Shown here one piece after another: positions 1 through 5,760 of a stretch of 6,239 bases of DNA. The notes under the pieces are model-generated. The model was not told the origin of the DNA. It did no database searches and saw only the letters and a list, made by a program, of their open reading frames with translations. Each line of letters begins with the position of its first letter. Positions within the stretch are counted from its first letter, which is position 1. The DNA lies in contig JAKBSX010000188.1 of NCBI GenBank assembly GCA_021844725.1, positions 1-6,239 of the forward strand, written 5' to 3'. A program made the translations under genes and the position numbers. Origin of the DNA: Actinomycetes bacterium. Its GTDB lineage: Bacteria; Actinomycetota; Acidimicrobiia; Acidimicrobiales; Acidimicrobiaceae.

Positions 1-3000
1 CGCGATTGGTCACGACACCAAGGGAATAGGTGGTGAACACAGCTTCTTGTGAGATTCCTCCGGTAGTCTTGTCTCCGAGCGGGGTAAAGGTTGCGAACAC
101 TTCCGAGCGTTGGTTAATCCAGTCGCCAGATGCGTTGGGAGTAATCTCCTGCCATGGCACACCTAAGGTGTCGCTGAACTCCTTGAGTCGGTTCAGTTTG
201 TCCTCTCGGGAGAGGTAGTCACCGATGTCGTGATAGTAGATGTGTGCCGGGCCGGAGTGCCCAGGATTTTTCACGAGCAGCGTGATAGCAACGGGAGTGC
301 GACTTCCTTGTCCGAAGACGTTTCCGCGTTCTCGTTGGCGTTGCTCCCCGGATGTTCGAGCGTTGCCTCGCAGGTTGAGGCAGTAGATTGCAGAATACTC
401 ATCTCCAAGAGCTTTGCGAAAGCCGTCTGCCGAGCCAGAATCAATGAACGAGCCGTTCGAAACAAAGCACACAATTCCTTGATTGCCGATACGGTCTGAT
501 GCCCAGCGGAAAGCACGGATGTAGCTGTCGTAGAGGTTACGAAGCAGCCCCGCCGAAGATTGGGTCGCGTATGTCGAGCGAATCCGCTGGTCGAGCTTCG
601 GATACCGCAAGTTCTTATTGTTGTCGTTCTCCGATCCTTGGCCGACTGAATACGGAGGATTACCCAACACTACCGTGATGGGTAGCTCCTTTTGTCGTTG
701 TGCTCGCTCTGAGTTGGGACGAAGGAAGTCCGGTAGTAGTTCGCCTTCACCCTCACCAAGCTGGAATGTATCAGTAAGCACGATGCCGGGAAACGGTTCA
801 TAAGTGCCATCACCTCTAAGAGCGTGATAAGTCTGCTCTATGTTGATTGCCGCGATATAGTACGCAAGCAGTACGATCTCATTTGCGTGCAGGAGTTCGC
901 GATAAGTATTAGCCAAGTCATCCGGTGGGAGCATATCGAAGAGGCGGGCGATAAACGTCCCGGTGCCTGTGAACGGGTCAAGTACGTGCACATCCTTGGC
1001 TCCAAGATGTCGGCCAAACTCCTGGCGAAGTACCTTATCGACGCTATGGAGCATGAAGTCAACAATCTCGATTGGGGTGTAGACGATGCCGAGTCGGTCG
1101 GCAGCCTTTGGAAAGGCTTTGCGGAAGAACACCTCATAGAGGTCTTTCACAATGCGTTGGCGACCGGCAAGGTTGTCGATCCCTTCTGCCCGGGTTCGCA
1201 CCGAACGGTAGAAGTCAGCAAGCTCGACACGTTCTTTCTCGATGGCCTCTTGTTCATGCATGACAGTGAGGACTTCGGCCATTGCGACAGACACCGGGTT
1301 CTTCGCCGCGAACTCGCTGTCACCGAACAGTGCCTCGAACACTGGCTCGGTAACAAGGTGCTGGGCGAGCATCTCGACTGCCTCACTCTCGCTCACTTGG
1401 GGATTGATTGTTCCACGGAGACTCGCCAGATAGCGGTCGAATGCATCTCGCACATCGAGGTTGTGTTCCAAGGCGGTGGTAATCCGCGTCTCGTGTGCCT
1501 GGGCGATACGAGCCACATCATCTGCCCAGTCCTCCCAATAACGGCGGGTACCGACATGCTTGACGACTCGGGCATACACCTTCTCTTCTAGACCCTCCCA
1601 GGCCATTTCCAGTTGGCCTTGGAGTCCTAGCCTGTCCCCGTGCTCTTGGTCCTTGCCACCAACGCCAATTACCTGGATACGAGGTGAGCGACCGCTTTGG
1701 AGATCTAACTTGTTCACCTCGGCATCAAAGCGGTCATCATGGGCACGAAGTGCCTGGAGCACCTGCCATACGACCTTGTAGGCGTTGTGGTTGTCCAATA
1801 CCGCCTCTGGGTCAGAGCCCGCTGGTACGGCCACAGGGATCACTACGTAGCCGTAGCGTTTGCCCTCGGCTCGCCTCATGACCCGCCCCACGGCTTGGAC
1901 CACGTCGATCTGCGATTTGCGTGGCTGCATAAAGATCACCGCGTCAAGCGCTGGTACGTCTACTCCTTCGGACAGACAGCGTGCATTGGACAGCACCCGG
2001 CAGCTATCTTGCAGAGGGTCTTCACGTAGCCACGACAGTGCTTGGTCACGCATGAGTGCTCCCATCGTGCCATCCACATGGTCAGTGGCACAGCGTATCC
2101 CAGAGTGCCCCATCTTTTTAGCTGATTTGACGACCCTTGGCAGTTCCTTAGCCACCTGGCGGGACGCCGCGATTGTAGTGGAAAACGCCACGGCTCGGCG
2201 CATCGGTCGTGGATCGCTGTCGAAGCCGTTATCGACCCCGATCTTCGACAGTCCCCGCCAGCAACCAATCAGACGTGCCGCATCACCGAGGGTAATATCC
2301 ACGTCATCGCTCGTGAGTGGTTCGTAGGCGGCATGACTGGCGAGTTCTTCGTTCACCATGAGCACGACAACCCGATAGTCCGACAGCAATCCGTCTTCAA
2401 CCGCCTTGCCGAATCCGAGACGGTGCAGGACTGGTCCGTAGAGCTTTTCGTCGTCCATTGAGCACACCGTGACCTGTTCAGTCTGTGCCCTCTGTTTGGC
2501 ACGCTCAGCATAGATGCGAGGGGTTGCTGTCATGTAGAGTCGTCGAGTGCCGTGTAGACGATCCTCGTCGTGCACAAGCGTGAAGTTAGCATAGGGTTCA
2601 TCAGCCGCCAATGCCCCAGTCGTTCGGTGCGCCTCATCAGCTACGATCAGGTCGAAACTAGGTAAGCCCAGCTCCTGAGCCTCGACTACTCGATCCAGTG
2701 ATTGGTATGTCGAGAATACAACTAATAACGGGTTTTCCTCCCCTTCCGCTTTACGCTGTGCCAAGGCGAAGCGCTCTGCCAGTGCCTCAGGGTTGGTGGT
2801 AGCTGGTAACGCCAGGTCGTAGATATGGATGTCTTCTGAATCCCTAGTGACCTGGACATCGGAACAGACCGCCATCGCGTGCAGTGGCCGCTCGGCATCT
2901 GATGACCATGCCCGAAGTGTCTGTGACAGAAGCGAGATCGACGGCACACAAAAGAGCACCGCCCCGCCGGCTGGTACGATGTCTTCTGCCAAGCGAAGCG

Positions 3001-3661
3001 CAGTAAGCGTCTTGCCCGTACCGCACGCCATCACGAGCACTCCCTTGCCATGCTCAGCCAGACCAGCCTTTACATCTTCGATAGCGGCAAGCTGGTGAAG
3101 GCGAGCCTCATGAGGACTACGCCGAGGCAGTTGATCGGGATGCTCGGGGTCAAAGCGAGCCCAGTCAAAGTAACTTGCCGACAGTTCTGCTACTCCTATA
3201 CGCTGGACTGGTACTTGCTGGTTTGCCAGTACTTTCTCGGCAGTCGAAGACCAGCGTTCCGTAGTCGAGACAAAGAGTCGTGACGTAAACGGTTTCTTGC
3301 CAGAACGGGCGAGGAATGTGTCGATGTCACTACGACTAATCTGTTTGTCTACACTGTAGAACTTGCACTGGATGGCACAATAGCCGCCGGAGCGTTCTTT
3401 TGCGACAAGATCAATTCCACTATCGTGCTCACCATCTCGCCCAGGCCACTCACTCCATAGCCACACTTGGCTGAACTGTTTCTGGAATAGTAGGTATTCG
3501 CTCAAAAACGCCTTGATAAGGCGCTCGAATACCTGACCACGGCCTTGTGGGGTGGAGACATGGTTGCGGATGCGGTCGAACAAGCCATCGGGACCTTGCA
3601 GCAAGTAATGGCTTACCCCATCCACCTCGTTACTTATTGATTCTGTTGGTTCTAGTTCCAT
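1..3661 (-). CDS. Type ISP single-chain restriction-modification enzyme (nuclease-translocase-methyltransferase), 3' end beyond window
   Basis: This frame is open for 1,220 codons without a stop and continues past the left edge. The N-terminus carries an Mrr-like PD-(D/E)XK nuclease, with SGIDLVA around D84 and AIQCK ending at K100. An SF2 helicase/translocase follows: a Q-motif-like Q190, Walker A MACGTGKT (211-218), DEAH (342-345), TATP (378-381), SEGVDVPALD (564-573) and QAVGRVMR (589-596). A mostly helical linker spans about 600-855. The N6-adenine methyltransferase starts near GIVYTPIEIVDFML (858), with SAM motif DPFTGTGTF (895-903) and catalytic NPPY (1001-1004). This order matches Type ISP enzymes such as LlaGI and LlaBIII, which translocate on DNA, cut unmodified DNA and methylate one strand of their site. 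Those are roughly 1,600 residues, so about 350 residues, including the target-recognition domain, should lie outside. All visible motifs are intact. The ATG is the first start after an in-frame TAA two codons upstream. Confidence 0.93.
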   Translation of the reverse strand, partial: MELEPTESISNEVDGVSHYLLQGPDGLFDRIRNHVSTPQGRGQVFERLIKAFLSEYLLFQKQFSQVWLWSEWPGRDGEHDSGIDLVAKERSGGYCAIQCKFYSVDKQISRSDIDTFLARSGKKPFTSRLFVSTTERWSSTAEKVLANQQVPVQRIGVAELSASYFDWARFDPEHPDQLPRRSPHEARLHQLAAIEDVKAGLAEHGKGVLVMACGTGKTLTALRLAEDIVPAGGAVLFCVPSISLLSQTLRAWSSDAERPLHAMAVCSDVQVTRDSEDIHIYDLALPATTNPEALAERFALAQRKAEGEENPLLVVFSTYQSLDRVVEAQELGLPSFDLIVADEAHRTTGALAADEPYANFTLVHDEDRLHGTRRLYMTATPRIYAERAKQRAQTEQVTVCSMDDEKLYGPVLHRLGFGKAVEDGLLSDYRVVVLMVNEELASHAAYEPLTSDDVDITLGDAARLIGCWRGLSKIGVDNGFDSDPRPMRRAVAFSTTIAASRQVAKELPRVVKSAKKMGHSGIRCATDHVDGTMGALMRDQALSWLREDPLQDSCRVLSNARCLSEGVDVPALDAVIFMQPRKSQIDVVQAVGRVMRRAEGKRYGYVVIPVAVPAGSDPEAVLDNHNAYKVVWQVLQALRAHDDRFDAEVNKLDLQSGRSPRIQVIGVGGKDQEHGDRLGLQGQLEMAWEGLEEKVYARVVKHVGTRRYWEDWADDVARIAQAHETRITTALEHNLDVRDAFDRYLASLRGTINPQVSESEAVEMLAQHLVTEPVFEALFGDSEFAAKNPVSVAMAEVLTVMHEQEAIEKERVELADFYRSVRTRAEGIDNLAGRQRIVKDLYEVFFRKAFPKAADRLGIVYTPIEIVDFMLHSVDKVLRQEFGRHLGAKDVHVLDPFTGTGTFIARLFDMLPPDDLANTYRELLHANEIVLLAYYIAAINIEQTYHALRGDGTYEPFPGIVLTDTFQLGEGEGELLPDFLRPNSERAQRQKELPITVVLGNPPYSVGQGSENDNNKNLRYPKLDQRIRSTYATQSSAGLLRNLYDSYIRAFRWASDRIGNQGIVCFVSNGSFIDSGSADGFRKALGDEYSAIYCLNLRGNARTSGEQRQRERGNVFGQGSRTPVAITLLVKNPGHSGPAHIYYHDIGDYLSREDKLNRLKEFSDTLGVPWQEITPNASGDWINQRSEVFATFTPLGDKTTGGISQEAVFTTYSLGVVTNR

Positions 3662-3671
3662 ATCTTATGTG

Positions 3672-3677
3672 TCTCCT
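3672..3677 (-). promoter_or_regulatory. Shine-Dalgarno site of the Type ISP gene
   Basis: AGGAGA on the minus strand lies 10 nt before the ATG at 3661. It supports that start, together with the in-frame TAA at 3667-3665. I see no convincing -35/-10 pair in the short divergent gap, so the promoter may lie inside the integrase remnant. Confidence 0.6.
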
Positions 3678-3727
3678 GTGATCTCAGCCGAAAGGTTCTC
3701 CTCACGCCTCATGCTATCATCCACCAT

Positions 3728-3985
3728 ATGCGTCGTCGTGGATCAGGCTCAATACGCAAACTCCCCTCTGGACGATGGCAGGCACGAATATTCAGGCCGG
3801 ACGGCAGCAGAGAGAGTCTGGGAACCTGGCGTACTAGGACTGAGGCAGAACAGGCGCTAGTGCGAGCTGAAGCGCAACAAATAGAGGGTCAGTGGCAACC
3901 TATGTCCGATAATCCTGGGACTGTCAAAAAGTGGGCTGAAAGGTGGTTACAGCACGTTGCAGGGAGAGTAAGGGAGAGCACATAA
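3728..3985 (+). pseudogene. Truncated tyrosine recombinase (integrase), N-terminal arm-binding part only
   Basis: The 85 residues start with RRRGSGSIRKLPSGRWQAR, continue with a GTWRTRTEAEQAL segment and reach KKWAERWLQHVAGRVREST before a stop. This is the N-terminal AP2-like arm-binding domain of phage or island integrases, followed by the first residues of the core-binding (SAM-like) domain. Full-length relatives are usually 350-400 residues and carry a C-terminal catalytic domain with R..H-x-x-R..Y residues. None of that is present, and no other frame downstream resumes the homology. The protein therefore cannot recombine DNA, though the arm-binding domain could still bind DNA if expressed. 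The truncation coincides with the change to AT-rich sequence, which suggests a recombination or insertion breakpoint. The remnant diverges from the restriction gene with a 66-bp gap. The family is recognised from the conserved motif; actinobacterial origin is an inference. Confidence 0.85.
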
Positions 3986-4127
3986 GTAATAAAAGTCTAG
4001 AAAGATCAAGTTGTGGACGCTAATAATAGTAGCTTAAGCATGGGCGGATTCAAGTGGACAACGCAACGAAACCGGCTAGATTCTCTCTTTACTAAATTAT
4101 AAGCCTGCCATATGGTTTCCCTAAGCG
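3986..4127. other. AT-rich gap between integrase remnant and DHH-motif gene
   Basis: No convincing gene is visible here. It holds CCATATGG at 4108-4115 and a 29-codon frame opening with GTG at 4013 that resembles nothing I know. No clear intrinsic terminator follows the stop at 4128. It is the 3' flank of the AT-rich cassette and probably contains the junction with the integrase. Confidence 0.5.
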
Positions 4128-4982
4128 CTAAATAGTGAGCGAAGGGTTGTCTCGACCGTAGAGAGACATGTTAGGAGGGCTTACCGCATCAAACCTTAAA
4201 TTCCCGACATTATAAGCCCCAGCAAAACCTCGCTCCGGATCACCATACAAACCATCAGCGTTAGGGAGCTTCGAAATTACCTCCATAAAAACTCTGATAG
4301 CATCGGGTTCCCCTCCGATAAGTCCTGTTTTTCGCTGATTGGTGGCCTTGTCTGTCATTTCATAAAGAACACCGTAGCCTAGATAGGCTCCGACTTCGTT
4401 AGCCTCTGGAACCGGCTCCGCCTCTTTTCTAGTGTCGACCACTATTTGGTCTCCCATCACAATGGATGGGAGAGTTTTGAAGCGTTCCACCGACGCATCA
4501 AAAGTCTTTCGTATTTCTTGATACGAGATCCGTTGGAATGCCGCCTTCTCTCTTAATCTTGCTTCTAAGAGCTCTTCTGGCTCTACTCCGGGGCATCGAC
4601 CCCTATAAGCGTGGCCAAGACAATGATCAGCAGCCGCTATAATCCTGTCTTTTTTTGTCGCCTCAAGATCAAGCAAGGCAAGCAGCTGGCCGATAGATGA
4701 TGCCTCTAAATATTGTTCTGGCTTTAAGCCAAAGCCTGGATCGCCTGGACGGTGATGATCGATTTGAATTGTAGCCTTAAGACCATCAACAGCACATTCG
4801 ATTGTGACAACCTCAACCGAATCAATTTTACGGTCAACACCGTTACCTTTGTATGCTGTGGATGGGAAAACGCGTTTTCCATCTACAGTTGCATAAGAAA
4901 ATGGTTTGTTGTTAGCTCGTAACAACTCTTCTATACGAGCCATTTCTGGGTCAGATGCTCCTAAAATAAAATTGTAAGTCAT
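4128..4982 (-). CDS. DHH-motif protein, possible phosphoesterase-like, 284 aa
   Basis: No characterised function is recognised. The protein opens with a beta-strand-like NFILGASDPEMARIEELL. It has ATIQIDHHRPGDPGF around D75-H76-H77, then EASSIGQLL (93-101) and AAADHCLGHAYRGRCPGV (116-133). A DHH triad after a hydrophobic strand, with a conserved helix behind it, recalls DHH-family phosphoesterases (RecJ, c-di-AMP and nanoRNA hydrolases). The histidine/aspartate-rich 119-124 segment could be another metal-ligand region. The usual N-terminal DHH-family signature (D-x-D after the first strand) is not obvious, so membership is tentative. The C-terminal third has a glycine-rich stretch (YGDPERGFAGAYNVGN, 246-261). 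No signal peptide or membrane segment is apparent, so it is probably cytosolic. The gene is preceded by three tandem palindromic boxes and a possible promoter. No good Shine-Dalgarno site precedes the ATG, so translation may be leaderless or nearly so. Confidence 0.75.
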   Translation of the reverse strand: MTYNFILGASDPEMARIEELLRANNKPFSYATVDGKRVFPSTAYKGNGVDRKIDSVEVVTIECAVDGLKATIQIDHHRPGDPGFGLKPEQYLEASSIGQLLALLDLEATKKDRIIAAADHCLGHAYRGRCPGVEPEELLEARLREKAAFQRISYQEIRKTFDASVERFKTLPSIVMGDQIVVDTRKEAEPVPEANEVGAYLGYGVLYEMTDKATNQRKTGLIGGEPDAIRVFMEVISKLPNADGLYGDPERGFAGAYNVGNLRFDAVSPPNMSLYGRDNPSLTI

Positions 4983-4997
4983 AATGTCATGGTATCA

Positions 4998-5026
4998 AAT
5001 ATTTTTAAGCGCGATAGAGTTGGCAA
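4998..5026 (-). promoter_or_regulatory. Possible promoter of the DHH-motif gene
   Basis: On the minus strand, TTGCCA (5026-5021) is followed by a 17-nt gap and AATATT (5003-4998), a moderate match to sigma-70 -35 and -10 boxes. The -35 lies inside the last of the three palindromic boxes, so a protein bound there should block RNA polymerase. A start 7-9 nt downstream would leave a leader of only about 10 nt, consistent with the missing Shine-Dalgarno site. Confidence 0.4.
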
Positions 5027-5045
5027 TGTTGGCAACGTTGCCAAC
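5019..5045. promoter_or_regulatory. Operator-like block: three contiguous 9-bp palindromic boxes
   Basis: The plus strand reads GTTGGCAAT, GTTGGCAAC and GTTGCCAAC back to back. Each fits GTTG-S-CAAY, a self-palindromic box with one central base. The last two form a perfect 18-bp palindrome at 5028-5045. The block sits between the small-RNA terminator and the DHH-motif gene and overlaps that gene's likely -35. It is probably the binding site of a repressor or other DNA-binding protein encoded outside the window. No helix-turn-helix gene is visible here. Confidence 0.65.
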
Positions 5046-5058
5046 TTTGTTTAGGCAT

Positions 5059-5092
5059 AAAAAAAGTACCACTGCGTCAACAGTGGCACTTT
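5059..5092 (-). terminator. Intrinsic terminator of the small RNA and upstream operon
   Basis: On the minus strand AAAGTGCCACTG (from 5092) pairs over 12 positions with CAGTGGTACTTT (to 5063) around a 6-nt loop, and the 3' arm runs into seven T residues (5065-5059). One pair is G-U on the minus strand but an A-C mismatch on the plus strand, so it is oriented for minus-strand transcription. It should end both the small RNA and any readthrough from the HNH/DUF4913-like operon, isolating the DHH-motif gene. Confidence 0.88.
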
Positions 5093-5096
5093 CAAC

Positions 5097-5125
5097 AACG
5101 AACGACGGGATCTCTCCCGCCGGAA
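5097..5125 (-). repeat. 29-bp direct repeat, downstream copy
   Basis: It is identical base for base to 5165-5193 and differs at the first base on either side. On the minus strand it contains the CGGCGGGA / TCCCGTCG stem with GAGA loop, followed by TTCGTT. It ends four nt before the terminator stem. Confidence 0.93.
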
Positions 5126-5164
5126 AGGTTTAGTTACGTATTAAACTGTAATACATACACCCTA

Positions 5165-5193
5165 AACGAACGACGGGATCTCTCCCGCCGGAA
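5165..5193 (-). repeat. 29-bp direct repeat, promoter-proximal copy
   Basis: This is the exact copy of 5097-5125, offset by 68 bp with a 39-bp linker. It begins within a few nucleotides of the predicted transcription start, so it would form the 5' hairpin of the RNA. Confidence 0.93.
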
Positions 5194-5200
5194 TACTTCA

Positions 5201-5230
5201 ATAATATACCTTATCAGCCGGGTGTGTCAA
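5201..5230 (-). promoter_or_regulatory. Sigma-70-type promoter of the small RNA
   Basis: On the minus strand a perfect TTGACA (5230-5225) is followed by TATATTAT (5208-5201). TATATT with a 16-nt gap or TATTAT with an 18-nt gap each match 5 of 6 -10 positions. The predicted start is at about 5197-5194, right before the first repeat. The TGA stop codon of the 177-residue gene lies inside the -35 box. Confidence 0.72.
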
Positions 5231-5760
5231 GAAAGTTCGTCTTTTTCTGTTTGACAAACAAAATCGTCGAACTCTCCCTCTTCCACCCCAGGAATCGGCA
5301 TTAAATCACCGTTGGTAATTTTTCCGAACGTTGCCTCAAATTCCTCAAGCGAGATAAGTTCCCCCGGCTCGTTTAATATGTCAATTCTATCCATTTCGTC
5401 TCCTTCGTCTTCAAATTGGTTAGATGCAGTAGCTTGTTTACGGCTTTCAATCAATGCGCAATCATAATAACCTACTTTGTTGTTAACTACGTCTTCATTT
5501 TCGCCAGCGATGTGTTTTACTGTCGTGCATCCCGGCGTAAACTCAGATACCCTACTACGGAAAGCATAGATGTTAGTTAGCCAGTGAATCATTCCATTAC
5601 CGTCGGAAATTATTTCGAGTGTCGTCCTAGCTAGGTAAAAGGAAGTCATCCACTGGATCATTGACGGATGCTTATCCCAACATGGCGGAATCCGCATCTC
5701 AAAATCTTTGTTTATTCTTTCGACAAAACTTTTAAGATCATCTTTTGGAATTGTTTTCAT
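5227..5760 (-). CDS. 177-aa acidic protein with a DUF4913-like N-terminal signature
   Basis: Function is unknown. Residues 24-44 (IPPCWDKHPSMIQWMTSFYLA), a following HW (59-60) and GCTTVKH (77-83) resemble DUF4913, a family seen in actinobacterial plasmids and integrated elements. In that family a P-C-W..H-P opening is followed by helices and a conserved Trp-containing segment. This is a resemblance by eye, not an alignment. The C-terminal 60 residues are rich in Asp and Glu (FEDEGDEMDRID, EEGEFDDFV) and probably flexible. There is no signal peptide or membrane segment. The ATG immediately follows the TAA of the HNH-like gene (TAAATG), so the two are translated from one message, probably by coupling. 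Purine-rich GAGAGAG just before the junction is a poor, closely spaced ribosome site, which again favours coupling. Its stop codon is embedded in the small-RNA promoter. Confidence 0.75.
   Translation of the reverse strand: MKTIPKDDLKSFVERINKDFEMRIPPCWDKHPSMIQWMTSFYLARTTLEIISDGNGMIHWLTNIYAFRSRVSEFTPGCTTVKHIAGENEDVVNNKVGYYDCALIESRKQATASNQFEDEGDEMDRIDILNEPGELISLEEFEATFGKITNGDLMPIPGVEEGEFDDFVCQTEKDELS

Larger units (their letters stand above)
5059..5196 (-). ncRNA. Predicted small RNA with twin GAGA-tetraloop hairpins, about 138 nt
   Basis: This is a complete transcription unit without a reading frame of note: promoter at 5230-5201, predicted start near 5197-5194, terminator ending at the T-tract at 5065-5059. 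The RNA holds two identical 29-nt units. In each, CGGCGGGA pairs with UCCCGUCG around a GAGA (GNRA) loop, giving eight pairs including one G-U. The 39-nt linker folds on its own: GUAUUA pairs with UAAUAC around a 5-nt loop, and an outer GUUUAG pairs with CUAAAC. The outer stem borrows the last three nucleotides of the first unit. On the plus strand the hairpins have an A-C mismatch where the minus strand has G-U, which identifies the transcribed strand. It does not match any RNA family I can name. An RNA antitoxin, a structured regulatory RNA or a one-spacer CRISPR-like unit are possible. No cas gene is present. Confidence 0.7.

Noticed and set aside
824..1591. A 255-codon plus-strand frame and many shorter frames between 1 and 3660
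   Set aside because: They lie antisense to the continuous Type ISP frame, whose motifs are unmistakable, and their products match no family I know.
3715..3720. TATCAT as a -10 box for the integrase remnant
   Set aside because: It is only 8 bp from the ATG and has no matching -35 at the right distance.
4013..4102. A 29-codon GTG-initiated frame after the integrase remnant
   Set aside because: It is short, has no ribosome site and resembles nothing known; a frame this short is expected by chance.
5097..5193. Calling the two repeats a CRISPR array
   Set aside because: There are only two repeats, the linker is self-structured, no cas genes are seen, and a dedicated terminator follows. It is kept as a small RNA with the CRISPR-like reading listed as a hypothesis.
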